Below, one piece after another: positions 18,271-25,610 of a DNA stretch of 64,000 bases (within the stretch, counting starts at the first letter, position 1; each line of letters starts with the position of its first letter). The position numbers were made by a program, and so were the translations under genes. The notes below the pieces were generated by a model. It saw only the letters and a program-made list of their open reading frames with translations, did not search any database and had not been told where the DNA came from. Location of the stretch: positions 4,001,105 through 4,065,104 of the forward strand of contig NZ_ABIZ01000001.1 in NCBI RefSeq assembly GCF_000172155.1, written 5' to 3'. Origin of the DNA: Verrucomicrobium spinosum DSM 4136 = JCM 18804 (lineage in GTDB: Bacteria > Verrucomicrobiota > Verrucomicrobiia > Verrucomicrobiales > Verrucomicrobiaceae).

Positions 18271-19326
18271 CTAGAGTTTCTGGAGTTTGGAGACGCGGCC
18301 GCTCTGATTCCAGTCCATCACAAAAAGATTGCCTGCGGCGTCATACCCGATGCCGTGGGGGGCGGTGAAGATGCCGTCCTTCCAGTCTGTGGTGGGAACT
18401 TTGAAGTTGGCCCATTCCTTCTTGTTCGGGTTGTCCCCCAGGTGGGCCACTTCCTTGTTGTCCTTGTCCAGAATCGTGACCCGGCCCTGAAGCTCAGCGA
18501 TGGCGACCTCGCCATTGCGAATGGACATGCTGCACGGGCGGCGCAGGTTCTCGATGACCACGGCCACGAACTTCCCCTCGAGGTCGAAGTGCACCAGACG
18601 GCTCTTCTCCCGGTCTGCCACAAGCAAGAGGGGTTGGGGGCCGCGAGTGTCCAACGAGATGCCGTGGGGGTTGGAGAGCAGTTCTTTCGTAGGATTTTTG
18701 AGATCGGGGTCTGGGCCTCCGAACGAGCTCACGTACTTGCCGTCAGCGCTGTAGCGGTGGATCCACTTCTTTCCGTAACCATCTGCAGCGTAGATGTCGC
18801 CATTGGGGCCGACCGCCACTCCTGTCACCTTGTATTCCCCCGCTTTGGTGTATTTGCCACTTTCCGCCGGGTAGGGGATGGTCAGCACGGGAGTGCCGTC
18901 CAGATTGAATTTGACCACCTGGCCCCCCTTGAGATGCGCTGCGTAGATGAACTGCTCCCCATTGGTCTCGTGGATCGCGAGGCCATGGCAGCCGCTGAAT
19001 TTGGGATCGAAGGACCGGAGGTATTTGCCCTCAGGGGAATAGACCATGATTGAGCGGTCGGTGTCGGTGCTGAAGTAGATAAGTCCTGCCTTGTCCACCA
19101 CGATGCCACCGTGGGTAGCCCCCAGCACGGCACCGGCACTGGTCGGGATTTCACACCACCCCGCGACGGACTTGAATTGGTGGGTGCCTCCCCCCATTTT
19201 CACGTTTTGCGTGACAGACGCGGTATCCGGCGGAGCGACTGCGTTCTGGGCGAGAAGACCGTCATGCGCTTCCAGTGAGAAGGGCGTGAGGGTGACAGCG
19301 GCAAGGGCCAGCAAGGTGGATCTCAT
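18271..19326 (-). CDS. Secreted NHL/SMP-30-like beta-propeller protein
   Basis: The 351-residue product has a signal peptide (MRSTLLALAAVTLTPFSLEA) and then about six NHL-like blades with recurring patterns such as GGIVVDKAGLIYFSTD, GVAVGPNGDIYAADGYGKKW, PHGISLDTRG and PHGIGYDAAGNLFVMDW. Such propellers usually bind or hydrolyse small ligands or act as protein-binding platforms; no catalytic residue set is obvious. The start at 19326 puts the signal peptide at the N-terminus; an ATG at 19332 is equally possible. It is divergent from the DUF5069 gene. Confidence 0.8.
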   Translation of the reverse strand: MRSTLLALAAVTLTPFSLEAHDGLLAQNAVAPPDTASVTQNVKMGGGTHQFKSVAGWCEIPTSAGAVLGATHGGIVVDKAGLIYFSTDTDRSIMVYSPEGKYLRSFDPKFSGCHGLAIHETNGEQFIYAAHLKGGQVVKFNLDGTPVLTIPYPAESGKYTKAGEYKVTGVAVGPNGDIYAADGYGKKWIHRYSADGKYVSSFGGPDPDLKNPTKELLSNPHGISLDTRGPQPLLLVADREKSRLVHFDLEGKFVAVVIENLRRPCSMSIRNGEVAIAELQGRVTILDKDNKEVAHLGDNPNKKEWANFKVPTTDWKDGIFTAPHGIGYDAAGNLFVMDWNQSGRVSKLQKL

Positions 19327-19534
19327 GAGCATGTTTGGAGTTGGCATAAACGACGACATGGAGCGTATGTACGCAAGTTTCTTCCAGACGTGATATTTTC
19401 ACATCTTGATGGTGGAAATGACCTTCACCCCCGGGATCTTTTTGCTTGCCGCTGCCAGAGGCTATCGCCAGACTGCGCACGGCCCCGCCAACTGAGCGGA
19501 GCCGCATGCACGCAATTCAACCCTATCTGTGATC

Positions 19535-19975
19535 ATGAGCCAGTTTGTTCCTCTCATCTCCTCCGGCGTGGCCGGCCCGCTCGGGGTGCTTCATCTGCCC
19601 CGTCTCTGGCAGAAGGCCTCTCTCGAAGCCTCCGGCAAGCTCCACCCTGACTATCCCGGCTGCGGCAAGGGTTACGACCAGATGGTGCTCGACGGCCTCG
19701 GCCTGGACCGCGAAGAGTTCCTCGCGTACATCAAGAGCGACAAGCCCACCTATGTGCAGCTCGAGGGCTGGGTGCTCGCCAAGAAGGGGGGCAGTCTCGA
19801 CAAGGCTGCTGTCCAAACGCTGAACGACGCCATCAAGGGCTACATTCATGACGACGCCACCCGGGCTGCCATCTTGAGCTCCGCTGGCCGTCCAGATGAT
19901 GGCACCGTGAAGGACGCCATCGGTCTGAACAACCTGGACGACTGGCAGAGCTTCTACAACGAAGTGCTGAAGTAG
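19535..19975 (+). CDS. DUF5069 protein
   Basis: The 146-residue cytoplasmic protein matches DUF5069, a family of unknown function common in Verrucomicrobia. Characteristic stretches are LISSGVAGPLGVLHLPRLW, PGCGKGYDQMVLDGLG and PTYVQLEGWV. The ATG at 19535 is preferred over a GTG two codons upstream. It stands alone between a divergent promoter region (19327-19534) and a strong terminator. Confidence 0.85.
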   Translation: MSQFVPLISSGVAGPLGVLHLPRLWQKASLEASGKLHPDYPGCGKGYDQMVLDGLGLDREEFLAYIKSDKPTYVQLEGWVLAKKGGSLDKAAVQTLNDAIKGYIHDDATRAAILSSAGRPDDGTVKDAIGLNNLDDWQSFYNEVLK

Positions 19976-20011
19976 CCGTGCCCGGCGCAGGCCATCAGGC
20001 TTGAATATTCA

Positions 20012-20046
20012 AAGCCCCGGAATCGCACACGATCCCGGGGCTTTTT
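20012..20046 (+). terminator. Rho-independent terminator
   Basis: A 14-bp stem with one mismatch (AAGCCCCGGAATCG paired with CGATCCCGGGGCTT, loop CACAC) is followed by TTTTT. It begins 36 bp after the DUF5069 stop and lies between convergent genes. Confidence 0.88.
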
Positions 20047-20086
20047 GCAGGTTGTGAAAATCTGAAACCGTTTCAGACGGCGGGCA

Positions 20087-20971
20087 TCAGCCGTGGCGGC
20101 CCTTGAACGTTAGTTCCGCGATCCCGCTCTTGTCGAGTTCGCCAAGGCCAAGGTCCACCATCTTGCGATACTGGGCCGTCGTGGCGTCATTGAGCGGGAG
20201 GTTGAGCCCCACTTCCTTGCCCATGGCACCCGCTATTCCGCTGTCCTTGGCGGCGTGGGCGGCGCTGAACCAGCAGTCATGGGATCGGTCGGCCATGTCC
20301 CCACCATCGGTCTCAAGCACCCGGGAGTTGGCCCCCGTCTGGGAAAACACCTCACGGACCATGTCCAGATCGTGCCCCAAGGCGGCAGCCAGACCCAGGC
20401 CTTCCGCCAGACCGGCGGTGTTGATGTTCATCACCATGTTCACCAGCACCTTCACCTCGGCCGCACGGCCGGGGCCGCCAATGAAGCGACGGTTCACGCT
20501 CATGTCTTCGATGATGGCCAGCACCTTGTTGTAGGTTGCCTCGTCACCTGCCAGCATGAGATAGAGCTTGCCTTCACGTGCGTGACTGATGCTGGAGGCC
20601 ATGCTGGCTTCCAGTGAGCTTGCGCCTGCCTTCTTCGCAGCATCATACACCTCGCGATGGATGGCTGGCGAGACGGTGGCACAGTTGATGAAAATCTTCC
20701 CGGACGCGCCCTTCAGGAGGTTGTCACCCTCGCCAAAGAAGATCGTCCGCATGGACTCGTCATTGGTGACCACGGTGAAAATGACATCGGCGGCAGCCGT
20801 CACCCCGGCCAGTGTTTCAGCGTGATGGCACCCCACTTCCTTGGCGAGTGCGCTGGCACCCTCCTTGTAGGTATCATACACAGCGGTGACGTTGTAGCCG
20901 CAATCCATGAGGCGGCGCACCATGTTGGCGCCCATACGGCCAACTCCGACAAACGCAATGGTAGGTGACAT
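20087..20971 (-). CDS. HIBADH-type NAD(P) dehydrogenase
   Basis: The 294-residue protein belongs to the beta-hydroxyacid dehydrogenase family (3-hydroxyisobutyrate, tartronate semialdehyde and related reductases). The Rossmann motif IAFVGVGRMGANMVRRL is at the N-terminus and the catalytic Lys lies in GGPGRAAEVKVLVNMVMN. The substrate-binding DxxxSGG-type motif is altered to SSLEASMASS, so the substrate may not be the classical one. It follows the MBL hydrolase by 64 bp on the same strand, probably as one transcript. Confidence 0.9.
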   Translation of the reverse strand: MSPTIAFVGVGRMGANMVRRLMDCGYNVTAVYDTYKEGASALAKEVGCHHAETLAGVTAAADVIFTVVTNDESMRTIFFGEGDNLLKGASGKIFINCATVSPAIHREVYDAAKKAGASSLEASMASSISHAREGKLYLMLAGDEATYNKVLAIIEDMSVNRRFIGGPGRAAEVKVLVNMVMNINTAGLAEGLGLAAALGHDLDMVREVFSQTGANSRVLETDGGDMADRSHDCWFSAAHAAKDSGIAGAMGKEVGLNLPLNDATTAQYRKMVDLGLGELDKSGIAELTFKGRHG

Positions 20972-21035
20972 AAAGAATTTAGGACGGTTGTGAACCGGAA
21001 AGACGGAAGGAAAGATGACGACGCAGCCCGGATTC

Positions 21036-21878
21036 TTAATCCGAGGGCACTGGATGCGGGGCGCGCTTGTACTCGGGATAGAACGGATTGTGCTGACGCT
21101 CCTCGCCCACGGTCGTCATCGGGCCGTGACCAGGGCACACCACTGTGTTCTCCGGCAGGGTGAAGATGGCCTCCCGGTTGGTCTTGAGCGCATCCGCATA
21201 GGACACCGCTCCGCCGCCCATGGAGCTGGCGAAGAGGGCGTCTCCCACGATCGCGATGGGACGCGCCAGCCCGTGGATCACGTACGTGGTGCCGCCTTTG
21301 GAGTGTCCCGTGGTCTGGCGGGTCTCGATCCGGAGATTGCCAATGGTGAATTCCTTGCCGATGGCGAACAGGGTGGCCCCTTCCCAGGGTTCCTTTTCGC
21401 ATGCATAGAGAGGCTGTTTGCCCTTGCGCAGCGTGGCGATGTCCGCCACGTGGTCGGGGTGGGTATGGGTGAGGAAGACGGCCTCAAGTCGCACGCCCAG
21501 CGCGCGAGCCATATCAGCCATGTCGCTGGCGTCGGCACCGCTGTCAAAGGCGGCTCCTGCCTTGGTCGTGGTGTCCCAGACCAGGTAGGCATTCACCGTC
21601 ATGTCATCGAATGTCGTGTTAAACTGGCGCAAGCCATTGATCTCCAGGGGATGTGGGCGCCAGGTTTTGCGCGCCATGACCACCAGGGTCGGGCCGTGCA
21701 ACTTCAGCACTGGGGCGATCTTCTCCAGGACGTCTTCGTCCACCGACCCAGATTTGACTGATTCCAGAAGCTGGGGATCTACACCAGCCTGGCTGGCGAG
21801 TTCTTGATCGTTGATTCCGAGGCCACGCTGGGCCTTGGCTATCACGTCTGTATAGAGATCTTCAAGTGGGAGAAGCAT
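21036..21878 (-). CDS. MBL-fold hydrolase with N-terminal HTH-like region
   Basis: Residues about 85-270 form a metallo-beta-lactamase hydrolase of the glyoxalase II type: THTHPDH (H138, H140, D142, H143), TTGHSKGG, IVGDALF and CPGHGPMT. It may hydrolyse a thioester such as hydroxyacylglutathione. The first 70 residues (LGINDQELASQAGVDPQLLE) look like an XRE-type helix-turn-helix, an unusual addition that may bind DNA or act as an oligomerisation domain. It is flanked by the dehydrogenase and cyclophilin genes on the same strand. Confidence 0.85.
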   Translation of the reverse strand: MLLPLEDLYTDVIAKAQRGLGINDQELASQAGVDPQLLESVKSGSVDEDVLEKIAPVLKLHGPTLVVMARKTWRPHPLEINGLRQFNTTFDDMTVNAYLVWDTTTKAGAAFDSGADASDMADMARALGVRLEAVFLTHTHPDHVADIATLRKGKQPLYACEKEPWEGATLFAIGKEFTIGNLRIETRQTTGHSKGGTTYVIHGLARPIAIVGDALFASSMGGGAVSYADALKTNREAIFTLPENTVVCPGHGPMTTVGEERQHNPFYPEYKRAPHPVPSD

Positions 21879-21978
21879 CCGTGGGGCGGGGGTGAAAAAG
21901 CGTACCGGCGCGCAGAAAACTGAGGGTTGCCCATCAGATTACGCGCGCCGGAGAAATGATGGTCTCAAATACTCAGCA

Positions 21979-22584
21979 CTACTGGGAAACGGTCACCTTG
22001 TTGATCGTGATCGGGTCCACTGGGACGTCGCCGTGGGGGCCCTTCCGGGTGGTCGGCACGTTCACGATGGCGTCACAGATCTCGATGCCCTTGGTCACCT
22101 TGCCGAAGACGGCGTAGCCCCAGCCATCCGGATTCGGATAGTCGAGGGAGGTGTTGTCCTTCACGTTGATGAAGAACTGGCAGGTCGCGCTGTGCGGGTT
22201 GCTGGTGCGGGCCATGGCGATGGTGCCCTTGGCGTTCTTGAGGCCGTTCTTGGACTCGCACTCAATGGGCTTGTCGGTCGGCTTCTGCTGCATGTCTGGG
22301 GTAAAACCACCCCCCTGGATCATGAAGCCCGGGATCACGCGGTGGAAGATGGTGCCTTCGTAGGTACCCTTGTTCGCGTAGCTGAGGAAGTTCTGAACGG
22401 AGATCGGGGCCTTGTCGGCGTCCAGTTCCAGTTCGATGTTGCCTTTGGAGGTCTCGAGGGTGACTTTCACTTTGCCTTTGACAGGTTGGTTGTTGGCGGG
22501 TGTTGCCGCGTCCTGGGCCTGGAGCCCGAGGGTAGCGCTCATGGTGAGGGCCACCAGCGTTTTGATAAAGGTTTTCTTCAACAT
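21979..22584 (-). CDS. Secreted cyclophilin-type peptidyl-prolyl isomerase
   Basis: The 201-residue cyclophilin catalyses cis/trans isomerisation at proline and assists folding of exported proteins. The ATG at 22584 starts a signal peptide (MLKKTFIKTLVALTMSATLG). Core motifs are SVQNFLSYANKGTYEGTIFH, RVIPGFMIQGG, ATCQFFINVKD and GYAVFGKVTKG. An upstream ATG at 22602 would add six residues. It is the first gene of a probable run with the MBL hydrolase, 100 bp away, and the dehydrogenase. Confidence 0.93.
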   Translation of the reverse strand: MLKKTFIKTLVALTMSATLGLQAQDAATPANNQPVKGKVKVTLETSKGNIELELDADKAPISVQNFLSYANKGTYEGTIFHRVIPGFMIQGGGFTPDMQQKPTDKPIECESKNGLKNAKGTIAMARTSNPHSATCQFFINVKDNTSLDYPNPDGWGYAVFGKVTKGIEICDAIVNVPTTRKGPHGDVPVDPITINKVTVSQ

Positions 22585-22722
22585 GGGGCGGGATTGCAGC
22601 ATGGAGTAGGGGGGAGCGCAATGGCAAATTGCTGGAGAGGGGGCTGATAATGGAGTCTTGGAGTGATAGAGCAGGGTGGTTGTGGCCAGAACGGGATGAT
22701 TTTGCGCCAAAATGAGAACCTC

Positions 22723-23286
22723 TCACTCCCAAGACCAGAAAGGTTTTCGTGGAAGGTCAGGAACAGAAGTGATGTTGTCTTCCCAGGTGGCCGGATCCAT
22801 GTCCCGCCCTGCCGTATAGACAATATAGCGAGCCTCGATGAATTCCCCTGGCTTCTGAGGATGGGCGATCTTGCCGTCCTTGTCATCGTCTTTCGATATT
22901 CCTCGCATGCCTTCCTTGTTGGCACCAGGTGGCTCAAGGAGGCAGGCACCACGAGCGTTCCATCGCTTCTCCGTCGCCGTCAGGGCTCCCAGAACGTCAG
23001 AGTCCACCAACACATCCGCCTGCAACGACCTGCCGAGCAATTCTGGCAACTCCATGATGTATTCCATCTCATACGCCTTGAGACCATTGACGATTAAGAC
23101 ACAGGAACTCCTTTCGCTGAGTTCTCGGTGGCCGCTGCCATGGAGAGTCCCAGTACGGCTGCAAAAGTCGGGGGCCTAAACGAGAAATGCCAACAGAAGC
23201 ATCGCAATAACGAGGCACCCGCAGCCTCGGGGAAAACGAGAGGGACTTGGCACCACTTCGGGTGCGTCGAGCAGATTCCGTGGCAT
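22723..23286 (-). pseudogene. GspG-like pseudopilin paralogue 4, broken
   Basis: The ATG at 23286, 18 bp after the previous member's stop, begins a short proline-containing head and membrane helix (CLVIAMLLLAFLV) that ends at an in-frame TAG (23176-23178, codon 37). Past it the same frame carries the family body: VNGLKAYEMEYIMELPELL, KDDDKDGKIAHP and ARYIVYTAGRDMDPATWEDN. The segment between helix and body reads better in another frame (FAAVLGLSMAAATENSAK), suggesting two compensating shifts. It differs from its siblings by a longer tail (PDLPRKPFWSWE). Confidence 0.75.
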
Positions 23287-23304
23287 ATCGAGGGGAAGAG
23301 GCGC

Positions 23305-24104
23305 CTACTTCCAGGAGGTGACGTTGTCTTTCCAAGTGTCGCAGTCTTGATCCGGGCCAGCGGAATAAAGAATCACACCCGAGAAGATGCCCTCACCTCA
23401 TCGGGAAGTTGGCTTGTCGACTTTGACGATCTGATGGTGTCCCAGCCCTGATTGCCCGATGCCGGAGGCATCAAAGCCATTAGCCGGACGGTTGAAGGAG
23501 CGTAGCGACTGATACCTCCGGAAGATCAGATTCAGTATTGCATCCCGGAGCGGATGCCAGCGACGTCGCCTCCGGCATCTCAACTTCCCTGGAACACTGT
23601 TCCGATTTTAATCGGTTATTGACGCTGTAGGGGCCTCGGGATTGGAGATCTTGCCGTCGCCGTCCGAGTCACTGCGAACGCGAAAGGGGCCTCCCCAAGG
23701 GTCACGCATCTGTATTTGTGGGCCTCCGGAAGGGTCGCGCCACAGTCCGTGCTTACCCTTCTTGCTTTCTGGAGGGTCATAGAAACGAATCTTTCGCGGG
23801 TTCAGTTCCGACTCGACGGCCATGAGCGGCCTGAGGAGAACCTCGTCAACGGGGTGATTTTTGCTTTCCTTGAACCCGAGTCTATTGGTGATTGGCACAT
23901 TATATTCCGTTTGGAACCCGGCGAGAGCAATCTCCAGCCCCTTAATGGCTGTCTTTGCCTGAAGTCGCTCAGCTTCTATTTCCGTGGAGTGTGCGACCCT
24001 GTGGGAATACTGAACCACGCGAGCAATCCCAAAACCAGCACAGCTGAGACGATACAGCCCCATCGGGGCCGATTGCCAGGCGGAGTGATTTCGAGGGCGT
24101 CCAT
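23305..24104 (-). pseudogene. GspG-like pseudopilin paralogue 3, interrupted
   Basis: The ATG at 24104 opens a helix-containing head (RPRWGCIVSAVLVLGLLAWF) that runs into a stop, while the body continues in another frame (ERLQAKTAIKGLEIALAGFQ, KIRFYDPPESKKG, DPWGGPFRVRSDSDGDGKI). The body halts after PEAPTASI, where a palindromic element is inserted. The missing end reappears beyond it at 23305-23388 (IFSGVILYSAGPDQDCD, then TWKDNVTSWK and stop). Joining the parts restores the length of the intact siblings. It therefore has both a frameshift and an insertion. Confidence 0.8.
23389..23616. mobile_element. Palindromic MITE-like insertion
   Basis: About 228 bp separate the two parts of paralogue 3. 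The interior has 12-bp inverted repeats, GATGCCGGAGGC at 23458-23469 and its complement at 23568-23579, and one margin holds two more palindromes, GGAACACTGTTCC (23591-23603) and CCGATTTTAATCGG (23602-23615). No transposase is encoded. The limits come from alignment of the disrupted protein with its intact paralogues and may be off by a few bases; no target duplication was identified. Confidence 0.7.
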
Positions 24105-24116
24105 GGTGGAGATATG

Positions 24117-24707
24117 TCACTGCCAGGATTTGAGATTGTCTCGGGTAGTCGATAGATCGCGATCCATCCCGGCAGTAAAGAGCATATAACGCCCATGCAA
24201 CTGACTGCTGTTGTCATCTGGGTCCATCACCTTGTCATCTCCATCGGCATCATAGCGAATCATGACCGAATTCCCCATATCGTCGCGATATTGCAAAGTC
24301 CCAGATTCATCCCTCCATGCACCGCCCTTCTTTCGCTGGGCAACAGGAGGGTAGAAGAACCGAACCTTGCGTGGGTTGTACTTTGTTGATTCTGCCACGA
24401 GGGCACTCAGGATCTCCCCCTCGAAGACCAGATTCTGGTCTCCAGGGAGCTGCATCTCATCCAGAAGACAACGGTTGTATTCCGTCTGATAGGCCTTGAA
24501 AGCGATCTCGATGCCTTTCATCATGGTCTTGGTCTGAGGCTTGTGAGTTCGAGGGAAGAGAGCGATCAGCGCCATCACCGCGACAATCAGCAGCATCGGT
24601 GAGAGGGCCAACGCACACCCCCACTTGAACCCGGCGGGAGCAACCACGGGGCGTTCGCCTGGCTGTTCGGCGGGATAGATGTACGATTCTTCGGGTGGAA
24701 GGTTCAT
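24117..24707 (-). CDS. GspG-like pseudopilin-domain protein, paralogue 2
   Basis: The 196-residue protein has a proline-rich head, one membrane helix (ALALSPMLLIVAVMALIALF), an amphipathic helix (TMMKGIEIAFKAYQTEYN) and a C-terminal beta region (IRYDADGDDKVMDP, GRYMLFTAGMDRDLS). Helix plus acidic-loop tail resembles the C-terminal domain of type II secretion major pseudopilin GspG. The GFTLIE prepilin cleavage motif is absent, so it is probably anchored by an uncleaved helix. It is third-closest to neither a secretion operon nor an assembly ATPase; its function is unknown. Starts 38 bp after paralogue 1. Confidence 0.7.
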   Translation of the reverse strand: MNLPPEESYIYPAEQPGERPVVAPAGFKWGCALALSPMLLIVAVMALIALFPRTHKPQTKTMMKGIEIAFKAYQTEYNRCLLDEMQLPGDQNLVFEGEILSALVAESTKYNPRKVRFFYPPVAQRKKGGAWRDESGTLQYRDDMGNSVMIRYDADGDDKVMDPDDNSSQLHGRYMLFTAGMDRDLSTTRDNLKSWQ

Positions 24708-24745
24708 TGCAACAACGCCATTTGCCTCGCTCAACCCTCGCACTC

Positions 24746-25330
24746 TCACTTCCACGACGCCACATTATCTCTCCAGGTGCTGGGGTCGCCATCAGGACCT
24801 GCCGAGTAGATGAGGTACTGCGCCTTCACCGTCGCCGTCGGCATGGCCGGATCGGGAATCAATCCGTCACCATTCAAATCAGCCCGCACGCGGTAAGGCG
24901 CACCCCAAGGATCGCTGAGATGCACCACCCCAGTTGCATCGAACCATGCGCCATTCACCTGCCCCTTGGCCGCAGGAGGATCGTAGAAACGGACCTTCCT
25001 TGGATTGTGCGTCATCGACAACTGCATGAGGGTGGCCAGCAGGTCGCCTTCGGTGAGGCTGTCGTGCCCCTCAGTCAGCCTCACTTTGTCGCCCAAGGAC
25101 TTGCCCACAGCTCGTCCATACTCCGTCTCGTAGCCATTCATCGCAATCGCCAGCCCTTTGATGGCCGTCTTTGCCTGGAGAGTGCGGGCTTTCTTGAACA
25201 GATAGCCGCCGCCGATAAGAAAGGTGCACGCCACCATCCCAATGATGGCAACCCAGTTCAAAGCCGTCGGGCCAAAAGGGACAATGGCCTCAGGAGCAGA
25301 GGTGGGCTGACGTGCGTGGGTCGATTCCAC
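24746..25330 (-). CDS. GspG-like pseudopilin-domain protein, paralogue 1
   Basis: This member is intact: head, membrane helix (NWVAIIGMVACTFLIGGGYLF), TLQAKTAIKGLAIAMNGYET, KVRFYDPPAAKGQ, then DPWGAPYRVRADLNGDGLI and AQYLIYSAGPDGDPSTW. The DPWG-PY block and LYS-G-DG-type ending are GspG hallmarks. The GTG at 25330 is chosen because it gives a head of the same size as in the siblings; a TTG at 25366 is the alternative, giving 206 residues. It is first of the four-gene tandem array. Confidence 0.7.
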   Translation of the reverse strand: MESTHARQPTSAPEAIVPFGPTALNWVAIIGMVACTFLIGGGYLFKKARTLQAKTAIKGLAIAMNGYETEYGRAVGKSLGDKVRLTEGHDSLTEGDLLATLMQLSMTHNPRKVRFYDPPAAKGQVNGAWFDATGVVHLSDPWGAPYRVRADLNGDGLIPDPAMPTATVKAQYLIYSAGPDGDPSTWRDNVASWK

Positions 25331-25391
25331 CAGAGGATTGCACCATGAAGTGCCGGTGTTGCACAAGGAAATTGTTGGGGCGAGAGAGCGT

Positions 25392-25424
25392 GCACCTCAG
25401 TCGTAGGTGCATTCGCAAGAATGC
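25392..25424. repeat. Two adjacent small hairpins
   Basis: GCACCT (25392-25397) pairs with AGGTGC (25405-25410), and GCATTC (25409-25414) pairs with GAATGC (25419-25424). They lie 60-95 bp upstream of the pseudopilin-like array and could be part of its leader or of a degenerate repeat. Confidence 0.4.
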
Positions 25425-25537
25425 GCAACGCACGGCCTTTGAACGTCGTTGTCTCGTTTGTTGCCCGTTCGGTGAGTTCACCCTGTGAACCGCGTTCTCA
25501 CGAACGCAGCCACGTTAAGCTCCACACCCGCACTCCC

Positions 25538-25574
25538 AAAAAAATGCCCCGCGGATATCCATCCCGCGAGGCAT
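25538..25574 (-). terminator. Terminator of PVC haem-protein gene
   Basis: On the minus strand the stem ATGCCTCGCGG / CCGCGGGGCAT (25544-25574, one mismatch) is followed by seven T residues (A-run at 25538-25544 on the plus strand). It begins 37 bp beyond the stop at 25611. Confidence 0.88.
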
Positions 25575-25610
25575 TCAAACCTACTTGCTAGCTTTTCGAC
25601 CACTCGGTCC

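Noticed and set aside
16248-18368. 706-codon open frame antisense to aspS
   Set aside because: It is a shadow of the GC-rich aspS gene on the other strand; it has no domain, and low-complexity Val/Glu/His composition typical of antisense translation.
22723-23067. Independent 114-residue gene
   Set aside because: Its sequence aligns with the interior and end of the pseudopilin-like paralogues and the same frame extends upstream past an amber codon to an ATG at 23286.
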